64,000 nucleotides of DNA from NCBI GenBank assembly GCA_905116865.2, contig CAJHNH020000791.1, positions 808,161-872,160 on the forward strand. Direction: 5' to 3'. Under the pieces are notes generated by a model that worked only from the letters and a program-made list of their open reading frames with translations, was not told the origin of the DNA and searched no databases. This document shows, piece after piece, positions 13,031 to 22,416 of this stretch. Each line of letters opens with the position of its first letter. Position 1 is the first letter of the stretch. This DNA comes from Candidula unifasciata (lineage: Eukaryota; Mollusca; Gastropoda; Stylommatophora; Geomitridae). Made by a program: the position numbers and the translations under genes.

Positions 13031-13198
13031 GTTTTTGCATGCACTTTACAACTCATGCTTTTGTGTTCTTTTATAATATTCATGCTTTATTGGTAAAATA
13101 CAACTGCTGTGCGAAAGATGGTTGACTGGAAGGGCCGAATGTAAGACGGGCCTGCGTGCCCAATTTGTTACCCTTTGAAAATAAAGTTCGTTCGTTCG

Positions 13199-13410
13199 TA
13201 AATCAATCCACAGTAGTGACTGAACATCTAGTGGTCGCTAAATCAATCCACAGTAGTGACCAAACACAGCGTTCGCTGGGTCCATTCAGTGGAGTGACTG
13301 AATACCCAGTTTTTGCCGGATCCATCTATAGGAGTGACTGAACACCAAGGGGTTGCTTAATCCATCCACAGCAGTGACTGGAAACCCAGGGGTCGATGGG
13401 TCCATCAACA
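13199..13410. repeat. 40-bp minisatellite, right part
   Basis: Continuation of the array at 11463-11836 after the retrotransposon insertion; units become increasingly divergent towards 13,410. Confidence 0.9.
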
Positions 13411-13764
13411 GTATTGACCCACGACAGCTGACCTATCTGAACACCGCAATAATGACCCACAAGTACGTGAGGTGCCGTCTCCACAGTGAAGGATGGCTGC
13501 AACAGATCCCTAACACATTCTGTCTTAAGACTGCTGTTCCTACATCTCTTCATGTTTCCTCCCAAATGTATCACCGTCTACCTGCTCGCCGCCAAATCTT
13601 CACATCGAGTAGCCGAATCACCGGTGTACACTACTGTATAATCTAGACAAGCGTTTGTTATCTAACAGTTGCTGTAGCTCTAATGCTGCTATGCCCTGAC
13701 ACCATTCTCTACATTCTTTGCCAAAGGTGATAATGACCTGATTGAGATGAACTTCTACAGACCA
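13411..13764. other. Unique sequence, nothing recognised
   Basis: No coding or structural signal beyond the flanking repeats. Confidence 0.55.
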
Positions 13765-13915
13765 CACATACGTGTGCATGTGCCTGGGTACACACATATA
13801 CGTGTGCATGTGCCTGGGTACACACATATACGTGTGCATGTGCCTGGGTACACACATATACGTGTGCATGTGCCTGGGTACACAAATATACGTGTGCATG
13901 TGCCTGGGTACACAC
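13765..13915. repeat. 30-bp minisatellite, 5 copies
   Basis: CGTGTGCATGTGCCTGGGTA repeats every 30 bp, followed by CACACATATA; nearly identical copies. Confidence 0.95.
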
Positions 13916-13947
13916 ATATTCTACCGGTAGGAGGGTAGTTCAAGAAA

Positions 13948-14571
13948 CAACAGAATCTCCCTCTCTCTCTCTCCCTCTTTGCCCCCCCCTCTCTCTCTCT
14001 GCCCCACTCCCTCTCTCTCTCTCTCTCTGCTCTGCTCCCTCTCCCTCTCTCTCCCTCTCTCCCTCTCCCTCCCTCTCTCTCTGCCCCCACTCCCTCTCCC
14101 TCCCTCTCTCTCTGCCCCACTCCCTCTCTCCTATCTCTCCGCCCCCTCCCTCTCTCTCTCTCCCTCTCTGCCCCACTCCCTCTCCCCCTCTCTCTCCCTC
14201 TCTGCCCCACTCCCTCTCCCCCTCTCTCTGCCCCACTCCCTCCCTATCTCTCCCTCTCTGCCCCACCCCCTCTCCCCTATCTCTCCCTCTCTGCCCCACT
14301 CCCTCTCCCTCTCTGCCCCACTCCCTCTCCCTATCTCCCCTCTCTGCCCCTCTCCCTCTCCACCCTCTTTCTCCCTCTCTGCCCCACTCCCTCTCTGCCC
14401 CCTCTCTCCCCACTCTCTCTGCCCCACTCCCTCTCCCCCTCTCTGCCCCACTCCCTCTCCCTCTCTCCTCTCCCTCTCTGCTCCCCTCTCTCTGCCCCCT
14501 CTCTCTGCCCCACTCCCTCTCCCCCTCTCTCTCTCTCCCTCTCTGCCCCCTCCCTCTCCCTCACAAACTCA
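13948..14571. repeat. Long polypyrimidine tract
   Basis: About 620 bp of nearly pure C/T on the plus strand, built from CTCTCTGCCCCACTCCCTCT-like words; purines are almost limited to TCTGCCCC and CCACT words. All long open frames here are composition artefacts. Confidence 0.95.
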
Positions 14572-15344
14572 CACACGCACCACAGAAGAGGATGTGAAAA
14601 TGTATAAGGTTCAGGCTGTACCGCTGCGAAAGTTGCAAAGCTTTTACCGCCAGGACAACTTAGGTTTTATGTAGACACAGATGGACAGAAACAATTATAC
14701 ACAGGTGAGTACACTTGAAACACCTGTAAAACTCGTGCAGTCACGGTCCAATTTTCACTGCTCACTTGTAATTTAAAGCACAACTTTGCATGAAAGTTGC
14801 CAAGGGACGTAAGTGAGGACTACAGGGGACACAACTTGTGACGCCAGGGGATGTAACTGGGGGAGCTAATGGATATAATCCAGAACCTCCTGCTGGGCGA
14901 ATGAAACGACTTTACCACGCAATAGACACAATGTTAAATTCTTTGAATGCGCTAACAGGTTATAAAACTGAGAGTCAACAAAACTCCACGGCCCAACAAA
15001 GCTGTAAAAAGGCTAACAAAACTAAACAGACAATAACAGTGGCTGGTGGCGTCAGACAAAGAAATTATTCTTAAAGGCTGTCGTAAAATGTATAATTGAG
15101 TGGAAGCTACAGCATATGTGAGGCTGCAACAGATCCCACCCACATAGGACAGAGGGTTACCCGGCTACTGTACGGCTCCCCGATATAGCTTTTTTTATAA
15201 AGTTAAAAAGTGTCTAGGACTTGCTAATGTTCGATTCCCATGGCAACAGTGCCTTCGCGAGGAAGCAATCCAAGAAGGATTAAAATTTCTTCTACTTCTT
15301 CTTCTGTTCCACCGTGTACCTCATCGAAGTGTCGGGGGGAGATG
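14572..15344. other. Unique sequence, no gene recognised
   Basis: Between the pyrimidine tract and the RT fragment; the right part may be 3' UTR of that dead element. Confidence 0.5.
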
Positions 15345-15760
15345 TCATATTCGCCGATGAGCTCTGTCAACAACACTCACTCCATATTTCCGGGGTCTTC
15401 CACTCCTCGCTCTATACCCGTTGTAACGTTTTAGTGTGGCTCGCTGCGGCGGATAGTACCAGGGCATTTTTTTTTTAGGTGTCCAAACCACTTGATTTGT
15501 TGTTCTTTTATGACCTGTAAGCCTGGCTTTATTCCTAGCATTCGTCTGATTTCATGATTTCGTATTCTGTCTTTTCTTGAAACTCCTGCAGCTCTTCTAA
15601 GGCATTCCATCTCTGTTGTCACAATTTTACGTTCATAGGAGGATGTAAGTGTCCACGTTTGGCGTTGATAGCATAGTGTTGGCCCAAAAATAGTTCTGAT
15701 AAGATTCACTTTAGTACTCCAAGGTATCTGCTTGTGTGTCAACAGGCGATAGATGGATTA
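15345..15760 (-). pseudogene. Non-LTR reverse transcriptase 3' fragment, frameshifted
   Basis: On the minus strand the frame reads IYRLLTHKQIPWSTKVNLI, RTIFGPTLCYQRQTWTL, ...EMECLRRAAGVSRKDRIRN, HEIRRMLGIKP and QQIKWFGHLKK. This is the familiar end of RTE-like endonuclease/reverse transcriptases (W-T-L, L-R-R-x-A-G-V, R-I-R-N, W-F-G-H). At a run of ten A (15467-15476 on the plus strand) the frame shifts; in the +1 alternative it continues MPWYYPPQRATLKRYN, then RARSGRPRKYG, matching the usual G-R-P-R-K ending, and stops at 15345-15347. There is also a TAA upstream of the first motif. It is dead. No catalytic motif is present and no ends or target duplication could be defined. Confidence 0.75.
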
Positions 15761-16082
15761 AGTACAGACACAAAACTCGCACATGAATTAAGCTCAAATT
15801 TGGGGCATAAACTTCACTGTAACCATGGTGATGGGACCGGTAGGAAAGGTACTGACAAACGCACCAATGATCATTACTACATTATTGTAGGAAGCTCACA
15901 GGCAGTTTGTAAACGGCTGGATTCAGCTGCAGGTGATTCTGAAGCAATCTGCTGTGCCCTGATTTCAACACCACCAGCGTTCAGTGTCCAGGACAATGAA
16001 TGCACAATTGTCTAGTAATACCACATTCAAACAACAATGACACACTACAGAAAGCACACCACATTCCGATGGCCTCCAGGCT

Positions 16083-16238
16083 TTGCGGTTCTTTCTAGAT
16101 CAGAGAGCCAGTCCTGCCATAGCCACCGACTTTTTGATTCGCCTGGCTGAGTTAGTGCTCACTCTAAACTCGTTCGAGTTTAATGGCCAGTATTTCGACC
16201 ACATCAGCGGTGTCGCTATGGGGACTAAGATAGGACAC
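16083..16238 (+). pseudogene. Penelope-like RT fragment, N-terminal block
   Basis: The frame reads FLDQRASPAIATDFLIRLAE, then LVLTLNSFEFNGQYFD, then HISGVAMGTKIG. The L-x-L-x-x-N-x-F-x-F-N-G-Q-x-F and I-S-G-V-A-M-G-T-K-x-G motifs are the RT block just upstream of the Y-x-D-D motif in Penelope-like elements. The frame runs directly into minisatellite sequence (CACCAATAAGTCATGC) before any catalytic aspartate. Confidence 0.85.
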
Positions 16239-17115
16239 CACTACACCTCGAGCACCAATAAGTCATGCATATACCGGTAGGCTCCCCGAGCACCAGATAC
16301 GTCATGCATTCGGCATATACCAGTGGCCTCCAGGCTTCCCCGAGCGGCATTACTTTCCCCGAGCACCAGATACATGAGAGGCCAGTCCTGCATATACCGG
16401 TAGCTCCCCGAGCACCAGATACGTCATGCATATACCGGTAGATTACGTAGCTGGCGGATGCTATACCGTAGCTCCCCGAGCTCCAGAACGTCATGCATAT
16501 ACGTAGTCGAGTACGTCATGCATATGGTAGGCTACCCGTACGTCATGCATGGTAGGCCCCCGAGCATCACCGGTAGTCCTCCCCGAGCTCGCTATGGGGA
16601 GCTAAGATAGGAGGCCCAGCACCAGATAAAACGCCATGCATATACCGGTAGGCTCCCCGGGCACCAGATACGTCATGCATATACCGGTAGTCTCCCCGAG
16701 CACCAGATACGTCATGCGCACCAGATACGTCATACCGGTAGGCTCCCCGAGCACCAGCTTACCGGTAGGCTCCCCGAGCACCAGATACGTCATGGTACCG
16801 GTAGTCTCCCCGAGCACCAGATACGTCATGCATATACCGGTAGTCTCCCCGAGCACCAGATACGTCATGCATATACCGGTAGTGTCCCCGAGCACGTCCA
16901 TGCATATACCGGTAGTCTCCCCGAGCACCAGATACGCCACTATACCGGTAGGCTCCCCGAGCTTGCATATACATTCCCGAGCACCAGATACGTCATTTAC
17001 CGGTAGTCTCCCCGAGCTCCAGATACGTCATGCATATACCGGTAGTCTCCCCGAGCACCAGATACGTCATGCATATACCGGTAGGCTCCCCGAGCACCAG
17101 ATACGTCATGCATAA
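16236..17115. repeat. 39-bp minisatellite inside the Penelope-like element
   Basis: The unit core is CACCAGATACGTCATGCAT followed by ATACCGGTAG and CTCCCCGAG; full units are about 39 bp. Many units are shortened or joined irregularly (for example 16,440-16,620 and 16,700-16,760), giving a much rougher array than others in this window. It begins and ends exactly in RT-derived sequence; some RT-derived text (GCTATGGGGA, CTAAGATAGGA) reappears within it at about 16,591-16,612. Confidence 0.9.
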
Positions 17116-17903
17116 GGTCGCCATGCTCACCTTTCATACGTCATCCATCACCAGATGTCACCTTTAGCATCTCACCTTCGTCGGTGCATTTTCTGGATCT
17201 CACTGTCACCGTGAACTCTATAGGCCTTAGTCCCTGGGTGTACTATAAGCCTACTGATTCCCACGCTAACTTTCTCCACATCGTCACTCCCATCCACCTC
17301 GTCTGTGCATTTTCTGAAGGACCGTGAAATTCCGTCCCTCGGTGTACTACAAGCCTAACGCTTTCTTCTCTACGCCTCCGAAGGAATCAATTCCATTTTT
17401 CCAACTTCTACGCCTCCGAAGACTATGCCAGAAAAACGACGACTTTCACAACAAGGCCCTGGAAAAGCTTGACTTCTTCCGGCTTCAAGGTATTCTGAAC
17501 ATGTCCTATCTGCCGCCTTTCACCTGGCACGGTCTTTCCATCGTGCCGAGGCTATCGTTTCCAAGCCTAAACGTCACCACAACGGACCTCAGACTTACCT
17601 ACCACCTTCACAACATCCGCGCCAAAAATATTTCCCCAGGCGTCAGGCTCTCCTTAAAGCCGACCCTGCTACCAGTACGATTTTCTCTTAAACTCCTCTA
17701 GTGGTCTACAGGCATGACCGTAACATCAAGTACATGCTAGTCAGGAGTCGGTTACGTCCCGGGTCTGAGTCCTACTTTGGCCACGGTCTCTTGTCACATA
17801 CCTGTATGCAAGACCTGTCCATATGTGGTCCAGGGGACGAGTCTAGAATTGCCGAACGCCACCTTCCACATACGCGAAAGCATTCTATTGTACCAGCCGT
17901 GAG
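17112..17903 (+). pseudogene. Penelope-like RT/linker remnant
   Basis: Starting near 17,180, in successive frames: SSVHFLDLTVTVNSIGL, SPWVYYKPTDSHANFL, then after a local duplication (SVHFL and VYYKP recur near 17,305-17,360) SIPFFQLLRLRRLCQKNDDF and NKALEKLDFFRLQG, then LTYHLHNIRAKNI and RHDRNIKYMLVRSRL. These are the conserved blocks between the RT core and the endonuclease of Penelope-like elements. Stops and shifts occur near 17,320 and 17,701 and around 17,850. No function is expected. Confidence 0.8.
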
Positions 17904-18176
17904 GTCATTTATGCCATCAACTGCAAGAGATGTGGCATGAAAAACATTGGTGAAACAGGTCTACGGCTGGCCGACAGGTTCAGACAACATCTTTTAGATG
18001 TACAAAATGGGGCTCTGAAACCAGTACCGTTACACTTCAAGTCCCAGGATCACCAAGGTGTCCTCGACATGGAGGGGACAGCCATTAAATCTAGCCACTC
18101 CAGCGAGAGTCCGAAAGTCTCTTGAAAATCGCATTATTTACACTTTGGGTACTTTAACACCTAAGGACTGAATTAC
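17904..18176 (+). pseudogene. GIY-YIG endonuclease domain of Penelope-like element
   Basis: The frame VIYAINCKRCGMKNIGETG, then LRLADRFRQHLLDVQNG, then PVPLHFKSQDHQG corresponds to the GIY-YIG domain: V-I-Y-A-I for GIY, N-I-G-E-T-G for YIG (with Tyr changed to Asn), the catalytic-type Arg in L-x-D-R-F-R-x-H, the Cys pair typical of Penelope endonucleases, and the PVxxHF motif. It ends with R-I-I-Y-T-L-G-T-L-T-P in a shifted frame at about 18,130-18,165, matching the usual L-G-T-L-x-P ending. The YIG Tyr loss and the frameshift indicate inactivity. Confidence 0.85.
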
Positions 18177-18229
18177 CAAAACTGTTTCATTAAAACTCCT
18201 AGAGGATTGAACTGCCCTCACAGTTTTAT

Positions 18230-18655
18230 CTCAAACAGTCCTGTAAAATACAAACAGTCAACAGAGGCAAAAATAACTTTGTCCTGTAAGAACACAAACA
18301 GTCAACAGTGATATAAGTGCTGAATGTAGCACTGTCCAGCAACAGAACTAACAGCCAAAAGTGGAAAACTACAGAACCTAACACTGTCCATTAACAACGC
18401 AAACAGTCAACAGTGGCAAAGTGTTGAACACGACATTGTCCTGTAACAACCAAACAGTCAACAGTGGCAAAGTGTTGAACACGACATTGTCCTGTAACAA
18501 CCAAACAGTCAACAGTGATACAAGTGCTGAATGTAGCACTGTCCAGCAACAGAACTAACAGCCAAAAGTGGAAAACTACAGAACGTAACATTGTCCATTA
18601 TCAACGCAAACAGTCAACAGTGGAAAAGTGTTGAACACGATATTGTCCAGTTATC
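18230..18655. repeat. 51-bp minisatellite with longer-range duplication
   Basis: GTGTTGAACACGACATTGTC recurs 51 bp apart (18421, 18472), and AGTGCTGAATGTAGCACTGT with its downstream block recurs about 211 bp apart (18316, 18527). Confidence 0.85.
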
Positions 18656-20274
18656 GAGTGCAGGTCGCGTACTAAAACACACCACTAGTAAAAAGCGCAA
18701 GTAGGATGTCAGAAGTTGTTACATGTTTTTGTTAGGAGATCGAGCTCCAAGCAGTGGCACCCAAGAAGTCTAAGAAGGGGGACGTGTATGACCGAGTGTG
18801 GTTCATTCCTAGTGGAGGATCCCACAGCGAAGATCAGCATGGAGGGTGGAACGTGAATCGTCAGAGACCTGAGCCGTGGTTCTCAAGAGACTGCTAGAGA
18901 ACTGAAATCAGCGTTCCTGCTATACTTTGGAAGTGTCGACTGATTCTGGCTCACTGGTATTATCGGCTACACAATGGGAACTGGTGGAAGAAACCCTTAA
19001 TGTTCTCTAAGGTCGAGGCGACGACCTACAGAAGTGTCTTGATGCCAGAATAGCTGTGATTAGATATCGTCTAATCTTCATCGAGAGCGAGTGCTCCTAC
19101 CTAGCACAATCAATGAGGATTGTCGTGCCGACCCTGACTGGAGATCTTTACAAGAAGAACAAAGAACCAAAACCACCCAGTAAACCAGCAACCATGCTGC
19201 TTCTGTCCCCTGTAAGTGGCCAGGACACATATGCAAGAAATGTTGGCTTACCTCGTGGCGCTTACCTGGCCCGCTGTCACCTACCTGTGTCACACCAGGT
19301 TGACACTGACAGACCGCAACCAGCGCCCATGACAAATGGGGCTATTTATCACCAGCGAATCGCAGCAATTAATATTAATTTATACGGGGATCCGCTGTCC
19401 GTGTACATGTAGGTGTACCTGCATGCTCCCGCCGATACACCGCTTAGCACTTAGTCTAGAGCTGGTCGACAACATGTTTACAGATGGTGTTGTGTGCTGC
19501 TGGTTCTCATAACTGTGCCAGCAGGTAGGCAGGGCAGGTGTGTGTTCATCCTTTCATATAGACAGGTAGAAACATAGGTGTGTAGGTCGACAGATGGGTG
19601 AGAAGACAAGACTGACAGACAGATAGACACGCGCACGCACACACTACATTAGTTCAACAACCAGAACCGGACTGTACCCAGCGTTTGGTGTAATCATAGC
19701 CGGCGGCACGGCCTTGTTTGATGGTGAACGGGTTTTTTTTTTTACTAGTACGTGCATGCAGTCTTGTTAATTAAATATCACAGGTTCTTCAAGTTGTACA
19801 ACAGGGGAGCTCCATGTGATCCCCACAGGGGCGTGGGTTTAGCGCTCTGTGATCTATAAGGGACACAAGACGATTGTCCGGAAACGCAAGGCACAACAAT
19901 ACAATACTGCCATCCTACACTGATCTTTTTCTTCTTCGATCCCTCTATCGGAAAACATATTATGAGGTCGGAAGTCTTTATGAAAGCTATCGTGCAGTCG
20001 ATATCTTCTCGTGTACCATACATCTTTGTCTTCATTATGGTTGGAACAGGCCAGGCTGCGTCTCTGTTGACAGCATACAGTTGACAGTGTTGGAGCACAC
20101 GCTCAGCATTTTCTGGTGTCAGGCTGCTGTTTGCCTTGTGAACATATGTTGACCAAGTTTGCTGTACCCTGTCCTTAGTCCGAATATGACAAATTCCCTG
20201 GCTAGAGGCGATGAAGCAAGTCTTGAGGAAAAATCGTGTGTGTGTATTTAACCATCTCTCTTGGATAATAGATT
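18656..20274. other. Unique sequence, no gene recognised
   Basis: Short open frames only. A/T-rich ATTAATATTAATTTATA lies near 19,370. No motif or splice structure identified. Confidence 0.55.
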
Positions 20275-20592
20275 GTATTAATGTCTTGTAATAAAGTCTT
20301 GTAATAATGTCTTGTATTAATGTCTTGTATTAATGTCTTGTAATAATGTCTAGTATTAGTGTCTTGTATTATTGTCTTGTATTAATGTCGTGTAATAGTG
20401 TCTTGTAATAATGTCTTGCATTATTGTATTGTAATAGTGTCTTGTATTAATGTCTTGTAAAAGTGTCTTGTATTAATCTCTTGTATTAATGTCTTGTATT
20501 ATTGTCTTGAATTAATGTCTTGTATTAATGTCTTGCATTAATGTCTTGTATTAATGTCTTGTATTATTGTCTTGTAATAATGTCTTAGTCTC
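20275..20592. repeat. 13-bp array, about 24 copies
   Basis: The TAATGTCTTGTAT unit repeats with TTA/TAA variants. It abuts the RNase H end of the retroelement remnant. Confidence 0.95.
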
Positions 20593-20611
20593 TTGGTGGG
20601 TCAAGTCACTA

Positions 20612-21005
20612 TTTGATTGTATCACCTTTTGGCCAATCTGTCTGCTATTTCATTTCCCATCAAGCCACATTGACCTGGCATCCATTGCAGTTCAGATTGT
20701 TCTACCAATGAGCCTAAGTGAATCAGCTGTTGCGTCAAGTCTACAAACTGAGTGTCTTTTGGGTTAACAATTGCTTATAAAACTGACATAGCATCAGTCG
20801 GAAAGACCACTCTGCTATATTTGCTGTGCTGTTGTCTATTCAGGAAAGAACATGCCGCCAGAAGTGCTTCTGCCTCTGCTCTGTGACTGGATAAATATGA
20901 ACCTGGTGGTACAACTTAGTAGATTTGTAAACGTTTGGACATTCTATGTATATTCCTCCTCCTCCGTCTCTTACTGCTTTCTTGGCTCAACCATCTGTAT
21001 ACACT
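20612..21005 (-). pseudogene. RNase H domain, broken
   Basis: The domain begins IRVYTDG, then TGA at 20987-20989 in place of the Ser that normally follows Asp-Gly, then AKKAVRDGGGGIYIE. A frame change gives HRAEAEALLAACSFLNRQQH and FPTDAMSVL. A further change gives ELQWMPGQCGLMGNEIADRL. The D of Y-T-D-G, the E of A-E-A-E-A, the D of T-D-A and the D of E-I-A-D-R are the four catalytic positions of retroelement RNase H, so the domain is recognisable from end to end although it cannot be translated. Confidence 0.8.
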
Positions 21006-21148
21006 CTAATCGAAATCCGGTGTGGACACAATCTGTTCATCCGCTCAGAGACGATATGCAGGAGATCGCTGTTACAGTGGTTATGACTCTGAACGCTATA
21101 AATAGGCCAGGGAAAAGGGGAAAGGGGACTGTTAGATTTCAGTGGAAC

Positions 21149-21364
21149 ATTTGCTACTATGGGAGGAAGTCTGAGGTCAGCGAACTTAGCATTTGCTACT
21201 ATGGGAGGAAGTCTGAGGTCAGCGAACTTAGCATTTGCTACTATGGGAGGAAGTCTGAGGTCAGCGAACTTAGCATTTGCTACTATGGGAGGAAGTCTGA
21301 GGTCAGCGAACTTAGCATTTGCTACTATGGGAGGAAGTCTGAGGTCAGCGAACTTAGCATTTGC
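21149..21364. repeat. 42-bp array, 5 copies, inside retroelement remnant
   Basis: Unit with TTTGCTACTATGGGAGGAAG and CTGAGGTCAGCGAACTTAGC; 42 bp is a multiple of three, so the host frame is preserved. Copies are identical over their length. Confidence 0.97.
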
Positions 21365-21663
21365 GTTCTTAATGAAACATGCTCTCTTCAGTGTAGCCCT
21401 CTGGGGGTTTGCAGTTGACTGTGAAGGGGTCGTTCTTTCAATCGGTGGCTTTAAAGGGGGGGGGGGGGGTGGGGTGCATATGGAGCCTTGTGTCTCTCCC
21501 GCCTTCCAAAGCATGGAGACCAGTCAGTGTTTTCATGACTGATATGGGAGTGGAGCGCATGGCCCCTATCATCGTTTGAAGAGCATGATTTAAGATCTTT
21601 GAGACTTCCTGAACATTTGATTCAGCTGCCGTGCCGAATGCAGCTATCCCATACTCAGGCGTC

Positions 21664-22345
21664 AATCATTGATCACTGCAGTGTCAGTCACTGATCACTG
21701 CAGGGTCAATCACTGATCACTGCAGGGTCAATCACCGATCACTGCAGGGTCAATCACCGATCACTGCAGGGTCACTTACTGATCACTGCAGGGGTAATCA
21801 CTGATCACTGCAGGGTCAATCACCGATCACTGCAGGGTCAATCACCGATCACTGCAGGGTCACTTACTGATCACTGCAGGGTAAATTACTGATCACTGCA
21901 GGGTAAATCACTGATCACTGCAGGGTCAATCACCGATCACTGCAGGGTCAATCACCGATCACTGCAGGGTCACTTACTGATCACTGCAGGGTCAATCACT
22001 GATCACTGCAGGGTCAATCATCGATCACTGCAGGGTCACTTACTGATCACTGCAGGGGTAATCACTGATCACTGCAGGGTCAATCCCTGATCACTGCAGG
22101 GTCAATCAATGATCACTGCAGGGTCAATCACTGATCACTGCAGGGTCAATCACTGATCACTGCAGGGTCAATCACCGATCACTGCAGGGTCAATCACCGA
22201 TCACTGCAGGGTCAATCACCGATCACTGCAGGGTCAATCACCGATCACTGCAGGGTCAATCACTGATCACTGCAGGGTCAATCACCGATCACTGCAAGGT
22301 CACTTACTGATCACTGCAGGGTCAATCACTGATCACTACAGTGAT
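21664..22345. repeat. 22-bp satellite, about 31 copies
   Basis: The unit TGATCACTGCAGGGTCAATC plus AC repeats every 22 bp, with ACC/ACT and CTTACT variants. Each unit holds two palindromes, TGATCA and CTGCAG. Confidence 0.97.
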
Positions 22346-22416
22346 CGATTTCCCCGATCAAACATTAGCACAATGTACATAATATACCTCATGGCAGCCA
22401 AGGGCGATATAATTTT

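Larger units (their letters stand above)
11837..13198 (+). mobile_element. 5'-truncated non-LTR retrotransposon inserted in a minisatellite
   Basis: The insertion interrupts a 40-bp minisatellite: repeat units end at ...CGCTAAAT (11836) and resume at TAAATCAATCC (13199), so TAAAT is a candidate 5-bp target-site duplication. The element begins inside the RT domain, carries a frame with one stop to 12547, then a 3' UTR containing a TG-rich microsatellite (12594-13030). It ends in CCCTTTGAAAATAAAG followed by a (GTTC)n tail. The AATAAA signal and short tandem tail are typical of Jockey/CR1-like elements. 5' truncation is the usual result of incomplete reverse transcription. Confidence 0.85.
16062..18176 (+). 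mobile_element. Decayed Penelope-like retroelement split by a minisatellite
   Basis: Three homologous blocks lie in order: an RT fragment (16083-16235), further RT/thumb and linker sequence (about 17112-17903), and a GIY-YIG endonuclease block (17904-18176). Between the first two lies a 39-bp minisatellite of about 0.88 kb. The order RT then C-terminal GIY-YIG is the defining architecture of Penelope-like elements. Several stops and frame changes make it non-functional. The RT Y-x-D-D catalytic region, which should follow the first block, is replaced by the repeat array. No terminal repeats were identified; boundaries are the limits of recognisable coding similarity. Confidence 0.85.
20600..21663 (-). 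mobile_element. Non-LTR retrotransposon remnant (RT end plus RNase H)
   Basis: Minus-strand order: an RT C-terminal block (21663-21438) reading TPEYGIAAFGTAAESNVQEV, then SKILNHALQTMIGAMRSTP and TGLHALEGGRD; an intervening linker carrying a five-copy 42-bp duplication; and an RNase H block (about 21005-20612). This RT-then-RNase H layout is that of I/Jockey-type elements that retain RNase H. A poly-C run (plus-strand G run near 21,458-21,468) interrupts the RT frame. Both ends are cut by tandem arrays (13-bp array on the left, 22-bp array on the right), so neither natural terminus is visible. Confidence 0.8.

Noticed and set aside
13755..14674. Gly/Arg/Glu-rich and Pro/Ser/Leu-rich frames
   Set aside because: Composition artefact of the polypyrimidine tract.
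20987..21514. 175-codon minus-strand frame with five identical 14-residue repeats
   Set aside because: It is the linker of a dead retroelement plus a 42-bp duplication, ending at the stop inside the RNase H motif; not an independent gene.
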